A stretch of 40,674 bases of DNA from JAZDLO01 sp043801935 (GTDB lineage Bacteria; Actinomycetota; Thermoleophilia; RBG-16-64-13), in assembly GCA_043801935.1 (NCBI GenBank), contig JAZDLO010000116.1, positions 1-40,674 of the forward strand, written 5' to 3'. The notes beneath the pieces are model-generated. The model was not told the origin of the DNA. It saw only the letters and a list, made by a program, of their open reading frames with translations, and searched no databases. Positions 7,939 through 14,478 of the stretch are shown here, piece after piece; the stretch's first letter is position 1; each line of letters opens with the position of its first letter. Both the position numbers and the translations under genes were made by a program.

Positions 7939-8601
7939 ATGACTCAGCTAAACCTCATCTTGCTCGGACCGCCTGGTGCGGGCAAAGGTACGCAGGCGAG
8001 CCGCATCGTGGCCGAGTACGGCATCCCCCACGTTTCCACGGGCGATATCCTCCGCTCGGCTGTCAAGAACCAGACTCGGATGGGTCTGGAGGCCAAGACG
8101 TTCATGGATGCCGGCGAACTGGTCCCCGACAGCGTGGTGATCGGCATCGTCAAGGACCGTTTGCAGGAGTCCGACACGGCGCGGGGGTTCTTGATGGATG
8201 GGTTCCCGCGCACCATCCCCCAGGCGGAGGCTCTGGACGAGGTATTGGAGGGCTTGGACCGGGGAGTCACCAAGACCCTTGTGATCCTGGTTGACGAAGA
8301 GGATCTGGTGCGCCGGCTCACCGGACGCCGCATCTGCCGCGTCTGCCAGGCTCCGTTCCACGTCCTGTTCAACGCCCCGAAAACAGAGGGCGTGTGCGAG
8401 AAGTGCGGTGGCGAGCTCTACCAGCGCGACGACGACGCTGAGGTCACGGTACGTAATCGCCTGGAGGTCTATCGCGAGCAGACCGAGCCGCTCATCGAAT
8501 ACTACGACCGGGCTGGAGTCGTGGCCCGCATCGACGGCGCGCAAACGCCCGAAGCAGTGTACGAGGATATCCGTGAGGCACTGGGCCCGGCCGGAGAGTG
8601 A
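7939..8601 (+). CDS. adk: Adenylate kinase with zinc-finger LID
   Basis: Adenylate kinase (220 aa) interconverts ATP + AMP and 2 ADP in the cytoplasm. The P-loop GPPGAGKGT is at residues 10-18. The AMP-binding DGFPRT lies at about 87-92. The LID domain contains four cysteines (133, 136, 153, 156) arranged as in the zinc-containing Gram-positive enzymes, which is the long form. The ATG start is preceded by GGAGAGACAGG. It lies in the usual secY-adk-map order. Confidence 0.97.
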   Translation: MTQLNLILLGPPGAGKGTQASRIVAEYGIPHVSTGDILRSAVKNQTRMGLEAKTFMDAGELVPDSVVIGIVKDRLQESDTARGFLMDGFPRTIPQAEALDEVLEGLDRGVTKTLVILVDEEDLVRRLTGRRICRVCQAPFHVLFNAPKTEGVCEKCGGELYQRDDDAEVTVRNRLEVYREQTEPLIEYYDRAGVVARIDGAQTPEAVYEDIREALGPAGE

Positions 8602-8638
8602 AGGACCGGCTCGTGAGGCCACGGAGAGCAACTACGAA

Positions 8639-9400
8639 GTGATAATCAGGAAATCGCAATCGGAGATAGAGAAGATGGCCCGCGCGGGCAAGGTGGTCCG
8701 GGGATGCTTGGACCTTCTAGCTCAAGAGATCAGACCGGGCATCACGACGAAAGAGTTGGACCGGATGGCAGAGAAGTTCATACGGACGAAGGGCGGCGTG
8801 CCGACCTTCAAGGGTTACCGGGGTTTTCCAGGATCCATATGTACGTCGCCTAACGACATGGTGGTCCACGGTATCCCCGGTCGCATCCGCCTGCGGGAGG
8901 GCGATATCTTGGGCGTCGACGTGGGAGTCACCATGGACGGTTACATCGCCGACGCCGCCATGACGTTCGCAGTGGGCGAGATCTCGGAGACCGCTCGGGA
9001 CTTGCTGCGGGTCACCGAAGATTCGCTCTCCCAGGGGATCGCGCAATGCCAGGTAGGCAACCGAGTCGGTGACATATCGCATGCCGTGCAGAGTCACGCC
9101 GAAGCGCACGGTTTCTCGGTGGTGCAAAGCATGGTCGGCCACGGTGTGGGCCGCGATATGCACGAGGACCCCCAGGTGCCGAACTTCGGTCAGCCAGATC
9201 AGGGGCCCGAGCTCAGGGACGGTATGGTGCTGGCCATAGAGCCGATGGTCAACGTCGGCGCTTTCGAGGTAGAGATGGGCGACGACTCATGGGCGATCTA
9301 CACGAAGGACGGGAGCCTTTCCGCTCACTTCGAGCATACGGTGGCTATCACCAAGAAGGGGCCACGCATCCTTACCCTCGCTGAAGTAGCGGGTACCTAG
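8639..9400 (+). CDS. map: Methionine aminopeptidase, type I
   Basis: This 253-aa metallo-enzyme removes the initiator methionine from nascent proteins. The five metal ligands of the pita-bread fold are all present: Asp94, Asp105, His168, Glu201 and Glu232. The catalytic His77 is in VVHGIP. I chose GTG 8639, giving MIIRKSQSEIEKMARAG, which aligns with family starts and follows GGAGAG at 8623-8628. The longer open frame from 8291 lies inside adk and is a shadow. It is followed by infA. Confidence 0.96.
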   Translation: MIIRKSQSEIEKMARAGKVVRGCLDLLAQEIRPGITTKELDRMAEKFIRTKGGVPTFKGYRGFPGSICTSPNDMVVHGIPGRIRLREGDILGVDVGVTMDGYIADAAMTFAVGEISETARDLLRVTEDSLSQGIAQCQVGNRVGDISHAVQSHAEAHGFSVVQSMVGHGVGRDMHEDPQVPNFGQPDQGPELRDGMVLAIEPMVNVGAFEVEMGDDSWAIYTKDGSLSAHFEHTVAITKKGPRILTLAEVAGT

Positions 9401-9415
9401 CAGGATGGGGCCTTG

Positions 9416-9424
9416 TGCTAAGAT
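9416..9424 (+). promoter_or_regulatory. Candidate extended -10 promoter before infA
   Basis: TG-C-TAAGAT at 9416-9424 matches an extended -10 element, about 42 bases upstream of the infA GTG, inside the 65-base map-infA gap. No TTGACA-like -35 is seen at the right distance. A separate infA/rpmJ/alpha-operon promoter is known in several bacteria, but here it rests on the -10 match alone. Confidence 0.35.
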
Positions 9425-9465
9425 AAACGGCCGACTCTTGGGCGGGGGTAAGTGGGTGGCGACAA

Positions 9466-9687
9466 GTGTCTCCTAAGGAAGAAGCGATAGAGCTTGAGGG
9501 CGAGGTCATCGAAGCCTTGCCTAACACCATGTTCAAGGTCAAGCTTGACAATGAGCTGGAGATCCTTGCCCACATATCCGGCAAGATGCGTATGAACTAC
9601 ATCCGCATCCTGCCTGGCGACAGAGTCAAAGTGGAATTATCGCCTTACGATCTGACCCGTGGTCGGATCACGTATCGCTTTAAGTAG
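9466..9687 (+). CDS. infA: Translation initiation factor IF-1
   Basis: IF-1 (73 aa) is a single OB-fold (S1-like) protein that occupies the 30S A site during initiation. The sequence MSPKEEAIELEGEVIEALPN followed by MFKVKLDNELEILAHISGKMRMNYIRILPGDRVKVELSPYDLTRGRITYR is nearly canonical. It starts at GTG 9466. It lies before rpmJ as in Gram-positive spc/alpha junctions. A possible own promoter is noted at 9416-9424. Confidence 0.98.
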   Translation: MSPKEEAIELEGEVIEALPNTMFKVKLDNELEILAHISGKMRMNYIRILPGDRVKVELSPYDLTRGRITYRFK

Positions 9688-9701
9688 AGGAAGGGCGTTG
9701 G

Positions 9702-9815
9702 ATGAAAGTCAGGGCCTCGGTGAAACCGATGTGTGAGAAGTGCAAGATAGTGCGGCGGCGGGGCGTGGTCCTGGTCATCTGCCAGAACCCGCGTCACAAG
9801 CAGCGGCAAGGCTAG
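9702..9815 (+). CDS. rpmJ: 50S ribosomal protein L36, zinc type
   Basis: L36 is the smallest 50S protein (37 aa). The frame ATG 9702 to TAG 9813-9815 reads MKVRASVKPMCEKCKIVRRR, then GVVLVICQNPRHKQRQG. Cys11, Cys14, Cys27 and His32 form the zinc site typical of the C+ form. It lies between infA and rpsM, the conserved place, 14 bases after the infA stop. Confidence 0.97.
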   Translation: MKVRASVKPMCEKCKIVRRRGVVLVICQNPRHKQRQG

Positions 9816-9828
9816 GCAGGAGTATCGT

Positions 9829-10206
9829 ATGGCTCGTATCGCTGGTGTCACTCTCCCCCGGGAGAAACGGATCGAGATCGGTCTAACGTATGTGTACGGC
9901 ATCGGCCGGTCCATGTCCAACAGGATCCTCTCAGCTGTGGACGTCGATCCGAACACACATGTGAAAGACCTCACCGAGGACGAAGAGATCCGGCTGCGCG
10001 GCTACATCGAGGACAATGTCCTTGTTGAAGGTGATCTGCGCCGCGAGCGCAGCCAGAACATCAAGCGGTTGATGGAGATCGGCTGTTACCGGGGCATCCG
10101 GCATCGACGCGGAATGCCCGTCCGTGGCCAACGCACCAAAACGAACGCCCGGGTACGCAAAGGGCACAAACCGACCGTGGGCGTCAAGAAGAAGGTGCGG
10201 GTCTAG
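9829..10206 (+). CDS. rpsM: 30S ribosomal protein S13
   Basis: S13 (125 aa) sits in the 30S head and forms bridges with L5 and L31. The sequence MARIAGVTLPREKRIEIGLTYVYGIG at the start, with the helix-two-turn-helix, and the C-terminal GMPVRGQRTKTNARVRKG are diagnostic. AGGAG at 9818-9822 precedes ATG 9829. It opens the alpha-operon set rpsM-rpsK-rpsD-rpoA-rplQ. Confidence 0.98.
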   Translation: MARIAGVTLPREKRIEIGLTYVYGIGRSMSNRILSAVDVDPNTHVKDLTEDEEIRLRGYIEDNVLVEGDLRRERSQNIKRLMEIGCYRGIRHRRGMPVRGQRTKTNARVRKGHKPTVGVKKKVRV

Positions 10207-10255
10207 CCGGGGCCGGCTGCCTCGCAGGGATATCAAGGGACGGAGATCAGGAGAC

Positions 10256-10663
10256 ATGCCGAAACCTAAACAAACCACAAGCGGTCCGCGTGGGCGGCGC
10301 CGCAAGGTTCGGAAGAGCATCGCGGTAGGCAACGCCTATATCAAGACGTCGTTCAACAACACCCTGGTGACCCTCACGGACAAAGAGGGCAACGTCATCG
10401 CATGGGCGAGCGCCGGGTCGGCGGGCTTTAAGGGCTCGCGTAAGTCCACTCCGTTCGCCGCTCAAGTGACGGCCGAGAGGGCGGCCCGGGCCGGGATGGA
10501 GCACGGGCTCCAGAAGGTGGACTGCTACGTTAAGGGACCGGGGAGCGGTCGCGAGACGGCCATCCGTTCGCTGCAGGCCACCGGTCTCGACGTGACCAGT
10601 GTCAAGGACGTCACCCCCATCCCTCACAACGGTTGCCGCCCCAAGAAGCGGCGCCGGGTCTAA
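10256..10663 (+). CDS. rpsK: 30S ribosomal protein S11
   Basis: S11 (135 aa) lines the 30S platform near the E site. The start MPKPKQTTSGPRGRRRKVRKSI follows AGGAG at 10249-10253. The core AYIKTSFNNTLVTLTDKEGNVIAWASAG and the C-terminal DVTPIPHNGCRPKKRRRV are canonical. The longer frame from 10124 would run into rpsM and is rejected as the start. Confidence 0.98.
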   Translation: MPKPKQTTSGPRGRRRKVRKSIAVGNAYIKTSFNNTLVTLTDKEGNVIAWASAGSAGFKGSRKSTPFAAQVTAERAARAGMEHGLQKVDCYVKGPGSGRETAIRSLQATGLDVTSVKDVTPIPHNGCRPKKRRRV

Positions 10664-10678
10664 GGCGGAGTAGCGAGC

Positions 10679-11305
10679 ATGGCGAGAGACAGTTCTCCAC
10701 AGTGTAAACAGTGCCGCCGGGAGGGCGAGAAGCTCTTCCTCAAAGGCGAGCGCTGCCTGACCGACAAGTGCGGGGTCGAACGGCGCGCGTATCCCCCGGG
10801 CGAGCACGGTCGTGGGCGCAGGCGCAAGCAATCCGAGTACCTTAGCCAGCTGCGCGAGAAGCAGAAGGCGCGCCGCTATTACGGGGTCCTCGAAGGACAG
10901 TTCCGCAACTACTATGCGGTGGCCGCTCAGCAATCGGGCATCACCGGCGAGAACCTGCTGCGTCTCCTCGAGCTACGCCTGGACAACGTAGTCTACCGCT
11001 TGGGCTTCGGCGCTTCCCGCCGGCAGGCGCGACAGCTCATCCGGCATGGGCATTTCACGGTCAACGGCCGGCGGGTGAACATCCCCTCGTATCGGGTCAA
11101 GCCGGACGATATCGTCACGGCCGTGCTCGACAGCGAGGGTCTGAAGGCGGTCGTGGAGGACGCGACGGATCTGACTGCGTCCGTACCTGCCTGGCTGCAG
11201 GCCGACCACGACAACATGTTGGGCAAGGTGCTCCGTCTGCCTGAGCGGACGGACATCGATATCCCCATTCAGGAGTCGCTCATCATCGAGCTGTACTCCA
11301 AGTAG
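10679..11305 (+). CDS. rpsD: 30S ribosomal protein S4, zinc type
   Basis: S4 (208 aa) is a primary 16S rRNA binder and 30S assembly initiator. The N-terminal zinc site Cys9-x2-Cys12 with Cys26 and Cys31 marks the C+ form known from Thermus and many Gram-positives. An S4 RNA-binding domain follows, with RLDNVVYRLGFGASRRQARQLIRHGHFTVNG. It lies between rpsK and rpoA. In E. coli S4 is the alpha-operon repressor, but no homologous leader is recognisable here. Confidence 0.97.
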   Translation: MARDSSPQCKQCRREGEKLFLKGERCLTDKCGVERRAYPPGEHGRGRRRKQSEYLSQLREKQKARRYYGVLEGQFRNYYAVAAQQSGITGENLLRLLELRLDNVVYRLGFGASRRQARQLIRHGHFTVNGRRVNIPSYRVKPDDIVTAVLDSEGLKAVVEDATDLTASVPAWLQADHDNMLGKVLRLPERTDIDIPIQESLIIELYSK

Positions 11306-11318
11306 ACAGGAGGGCCGA

Positions 11319-12278
11319 TTGCTAGATTTCACCAATCCGCATAGTACCTATGAACCGGTCGCTGAGAACCGGGGCCGCTTCATGGTGGAGCCGCTGGCCC
11401 GTGGCTTCGGTTATACCTTCGGCAATTCACTCCGGCGGGTGTTGCTCTCGTCGCTGGAAGGAGCGGCCATCTCGGCGGTGAAGATCGCCGGGGTCGAGCA
11501 CGAATTCTCTACCGTGCCGCACGTGAAGGAGGATGTCACCGACATCATCCTCAATCTCAAGAAGATCGTCTTTGTGCTGCACGGCGAAGCTGATGAGCAT
11601 GAGGTCTACCTAGTCAAGGACGGTCCGGGGACCATCACCGCGGGCGACATCCAGCTTCCTGCCACGGCTGAGGTCATGGATCCTCTGGCCTATATCGGCA
11701 CCCTGGAAGACGGCGGCCGGCTGGAGATGCAACTGACGGTGAGCCGCGGCCGGGGCTATGCGTCGTCCGACGACAACAAGCGGTCGGAGACGATCGTTGG
11801 GGTCATCCCTATCGATTCGATCTTCTCGCCGGTCACCAGGGTGGCGTACAGCGTCGAGCCGGCTCGGGTAGGTCAGCGGACCGACTTCGACAAGCTTACG
11901 CTGGAAGTGGAGACCAACGGCGCCATCGAACCGCGCGCGGCCATCGTCAAAGCAGCCGCCATGCTGCGGGACGACCTGCTGATCTTCCTGGGGGACGCGG
12001 ACGACGACGAGGATGAGTTCTCCCTGGAGTCCGGCGGCGGGCAGGCCGAGGTGTCGTCGCTTGGCAAGCCCTCAGGGTTCGATGATATGCCTATCGAAGA
12101 GCTGGAATTGGGAGTGCGTTCGTACAATTGCCTCAAGCGCGAAGGGATCGAGACAGTCGGCGACCTGATCGCGAGGTCGGATCAGGAGCTGATGTGCATC
12201 CCCAATTTTGGCCGGAAGAGCATAGAAGAGGTGCGAGAGCGCCTGGAGAAGAACAATCTGACGCTTAGAGGAGAGTAG
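11319..12278 (+). CDS. rpoA: DNA-directed RNA polymerase subunit alpha
   Basis: RpoA (319 aa) dimerises to seed RNA polymerase assembly. The N-terminal domain shows RFMVEPLARGFGYTFGNSLRRVLLSSLEGAAI. An acidic linker (DADDDEDEF) leads into the C-terminal domain with the helix-hairpin-helix sequence LELGVRSYNCLKREGIETVGDLI, which contacts UP elements and activators. The start is TTG at 11319 behind a strong AGGAGG (11308-11313). The gene fits the alpha operon between rpsD and rplQ. Confidence 0.98.
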   Translation: MLDFTNPHSTYEPVAENRGRFMVEPLARGFGYTFGNSLRRVLLSSLEGAAISAVKIAGVEHEFSTVPHVKEDVTDIILNLKKIVFVLHGEADEHEVYLVKDGPGTITAGDIQLPATAEVMDPLAYIGTLEDGGRLEMQLTVSRGRGYASSDDNKRSETIVGVIPIDSIFSPVTRVAYSVEPARVGQRTDFDKLTLEVETNGAIEPRAAIVKAAAMLRDDLLIFLGDADDDEDEFSLESGGGQAEVSSLGKPSGFDDMPIEELELGVRSYNCLKREGIETVGDLIARSDQELMCIPNFGRKSIEEVRERLEKNNLTLRGE

Positions 12279-12279
12279 T

Positions 12280-12630
12280 GTGAGGCACCAGAGAAAAGGA
12301 AGGCGGTTCGGTATGCAGCCGAGCCATCGCCGGCAGATGCTGGCGAATCTTGCCTGCTCTGTGCTTGAGCATGGACGCATCAAGACGACCGAAGCCAGGG
12401 CCAAAGAGGTGAAGCCGCTGGTGGAGAAGATGATCACCATGGGCAAGGCGGGCGATCTCAACTCCCGCCGCACGGCGATCAGCCAGCTGCGGAACAAGCA
12501 GATCTCGTACAAGCTGTTCAACGAGATCGCGCCGAAGTACGCCGACCGTCCCGGGGGTTACACCCGTATCACTCGCCTCGGTACCCGCCTGGGCGACGCG
12601 GCCGAGATGGTCTATCTGGAGCTGGTCTAG
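12280..12630 (+). CDS. rplQ: 50S ribosomal protein L17
   Basis: L17 (116 aa) lies at the tunnel exit region of the 50S subunit. The start MRHQRKGRRFGMQPSHRRQMLANLACSVLEHGRIKTTEARAKE and the C-terminal GGYTRITRLGTRLGDAAEMVYLEL are typical. GTG 12280 comes one base after the rpoA stop. It is the last gene of the alpha operon, and a weak terminator-like hairpin follows. Confidence 0.98.
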   Translation: MRHQRKGRRFGMQPSHRRQMLANLACSVLEHGRIKTTEARAKEVKPLVEKMITMGKAGDLNSRRTAISQLRNKQISYKLFNEIAPKYADRPGGYTRITRLGTRLGDAAEMVYLELV

Positions 12631-12713
12631 ACGGGAGCGGGGGGCGATCGCAGCCCGGCCCGAGAGAGGGCTGTGCGCGGAGCGCTTCTCGCGCGAACGA
12701 CAGCGACCAAGGC

Positions 12714-12752
12714 GCCGGGACGCGTGGAGCGGTCTCCCGGCCCTTCCTCTTT
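12714..12752 (+). terminator. Candidate weak terminator after rplQ
   Basis: A 7-bp inverted repeat GCCGGGA (12714-12720) / TCCCGGC (12735-12741) with a 14-base loop is followed by CCTTCCTCTTT. The pyrimidine tract is only partly T, and truA begins 4 bases later, so this could be partial attenuation between the alpha operon and truA rather than full termination. Confidence 0.35.
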
Positions 12753-12755
12753 CCG

Positions 12756-13562
12756 GTGGCCATGACCTCAGAACGTACATACCGTCTGGAACTGCAATAC
12801 GATGGCACCGGTCTGCATGGTTGGGCGAAGCAGGACGGGTGTCCGACCGTCCAAGGCAACATCGAGCAGGCTTTCCTGAAGGTGCTGGGCCACGCCCCCC
12901 CGCTCCGGGTGGCCGGCCGCACCGACGCCGGCGTCCATGCCCGACGACAGGTCGTCAGCCTGCACCTGCCCGCGGGGGTCGACCGGCGACGGCTGAAAGC
13001 CTCATTGAACGCCCTCACTCCCCCCGGCATCGCGGTGACCCGCCTCGTGCCGGTCGCTGCCGAGTTCGACGCGCACAAGGACGCCGTGAGCCGCACCTAC
13101 CGCTACTTCCTTCGCGCGGGCGGGGTGATGTCGCCCTTCTGGACTGCCTACTGCTGGCGAGTGCAGGGTCCCTTGGATGTCGCTGCCATGCGGGAGGCAG
13201 CGACACTTGTGGAAGGCCGGCACGATTTCACGGCCTTCACTCCCACTCGGACCGAGCATACCTACCTTCGCAGTCGGGTGCTGCGCTCTGCATGGGCGAG
13301 GAGCAGGGAAGGGTTTCTCGTTTTCGAGATCGAGGCCGACTCGTTTCTCCGCCACATGGTCCGGACCCTCGTGGGGACCATGGTGGAAATCGGCCACGGT
13401 AGGAGGGTTCTCCACCAGTTCGAGGAGCTGCTACGCGGCGGTCGCAGAGAGGATGCGGGCCCTACAGCTCCGCCACACGGATTGGTCCTTTGGAACGTGA
13501 AGTACGGAGACGACCGATCGGATCATCGCGGTGTTGGGAGCACGCATGCGCTACCACGGTAA
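12756..13562 (+). CDS. truA: tRNA pseudouridine(38-40) synthase TruA
   Basis: TruA (268 aa) converts uridines 38-40 of tRNA anticodon stems to pseudouridine. The catalytic aspartate is Asp57 in the motif RVAGRTDAGVHA. YRYFL, GRHDFTAF and DSFLRHMVRTLVGTMVEIG are further family marks. The start is GTG 12756 or ATG 12762, two codons later; neither has a good Shine-Dalgarno. The C terminus overlaps the next gene by 17 bases. Its position after rplQ is the common Gram-positive arrangement. Confidence 0.95.
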   Translation: MAMTSERTYRLELQYDGTGLHGWAKQDGCPTVQGNIEQAFLKVLGHAPPLRVAGRTDAGVHARRQVVSLHLPAGVDRRRLKASLNALTPPGIAVTRLVPVAAEFDAHKDAVSRTYRYFLRAGGVMSPFWTAYCWRVQGPLDVAAMREAATLVEGRHDFTAFTPTRTEHTYLRSRVLRSAWARSREGFLVFEIEADSFLRHMVRTLVGTMVEIGHGRRVLHQFEELLRGGRREDAGPTAPPHGLVLWNVKYGDDRSDHRGVGSTHALPR

Positions 13563-14424
13563 CGTCATCCGCCCTCCGAGTGAAGCCTCGAGCCTGATCC
13601 TCCAGGTGATGTACGGCTGCTCGCACGGAGACTGCGCCTTCTGTGGTTCTTACCTGGGGAAGCCTTTTCGGGTGCGACCTTTTGTCGAGGTCGAACAAGA
13701 CGTCAAGCAGCTGCCGCCGGCCTTCAAAGTGCAGATCAGACGGGTCTTTCTTTGCGACGGCGATGCACTGGCGGTGCCGGCAAACAGGTTGAGAGCGATC
13801 TTAGACCTTCTCACGCAGGAACTGCCGAACCTCACCCGGGTCAGTGCCTACGCCAACGCGCATTCCCTGCTGCGGCTCTCCGACGAGGACCTGCTCCGGA
13901 TACGCGCTCATGGCCTGGAGTTGCTATATTTTGGGCTTGAGTCGGGGGACGAACACACCATCGGCCGGATAGGCAAAGGAGTGACTGTTCGCCAGCAGAT
14001 CGATGCCTGCCGGAAGGCCACGAATGCCGGCTTTGCTCTGTCTGTCACCGCTATTCTTGGGCTGGCCGGAGTGGCCCGCTCGCTCGAGCACGCCCAGGCG
14101 ACCGGCGGGGCCATCTCCGCTATCGATCCCGGATACATCGGGCTTCTGACCCTGATGGTGGAGCCGGGGACGCCCCTCAACGAGATGGTCGGGCGGGGCG
14201 AATTCGTGCTGCCGGCCCCGGTCGCTCTGCTTCGGGAGCTTCGTGAGATGGTCGCGGCGACCAACGTGACCAACGCCATTTTCCGTTCGAATCATGCCTC
14301 CAACTATCTGCCGCTCAAGGCGACGCTTCCCGCGGACAAAGATGCCATTCTCCGTACGCTGGACGGGATACTGAAGGCACCGGACCAGGTCCGGCTGAAG
14401 CCTGAAAGCCTCCGGGCATTGTAG
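13546..14424 (+). CDS. Radical SAM protein of unknown function
   Basis: This 292-aa protein has a cluster-binding motif Cys25-x4-Cys30-x2-Cys33 (GCSHGDCAFC), a spacing seen in a subgroup of COG1032-like radical SAM proteins rather than the classical Cx3Cx2C. The N terminus MRYHGNVIRPPSEASSLILQ and the FFLCDGD-like strand (VFLCDGDAL) plus YFGLESGDE are further marks of this subgroup. It should bind a [4Fe-4S] cluster and S-adenosylmethionine; the substrate is unknown. ATG 13546 lies inside the end of truA, suggesting coupled translation. A GTG at 13531 is an alternative start. Confidence 0.85.
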   Translation: MRYHGNVIRPPSEASSLILQVMYGCSHGDCAFCGSYLGKPFRVRPFVEVEQDVKQLPPAFKVQIRRVFLCDGDALAVPANRLRAILDLLTQELPNLTRVSAYANAHSLLRLSDEDLLRIRAHGLELLYFGLESGDEHTIGRIGKGVTVRQQIDACRKATNAGFALSVTAILGLAGVARSLEHAQATGGAISAIDPGYIGLLTLMVEPGTPLNEMVGRGEFVLPAPVALLRELREMVAATNVTNAIFRSNHASNYLPLKATLPADKDAILRTLDGILKAPDQVRLKPESLRAL

Positions 14425-14442
14425 CTTGTGGTCGGTCGCGAT

Positions 14443-14478
14443 CGCCGATCCGCCGCCACCGCTCAGGACCGATCGGCG
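14443..14478. terminator. Possible bidirectional terminator between convergent genes
   Basis: An 8-bp inverted repeat CGCCGATC (14443-14450) / GATCGGCG (14471-14478) with a 20-base loop spans the convergent ends of the radical SAM gene and the minus-strand oxidoreductase. No T-tract flanks it on either strand, so assignment as a terminator is weak and rests mainly on position. Confidence 0.25.

Noticed and set aside
6045..7940. 631-codon open frame on the minus strand opposite rpmD, rplO, secY
   Set aside because: The + strand genes are certain. Long antisense frames are expected in G+C-rich codon usage, and the translation is His/Asp/Arg-rich without domains.
8291..8638. N-terminal extension of methionine aminopeptidase
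   Set aside because: It lies inside adk in another frame and is unlike any Map sequence; GTG 8639 gives a full-length canonical enzyme.
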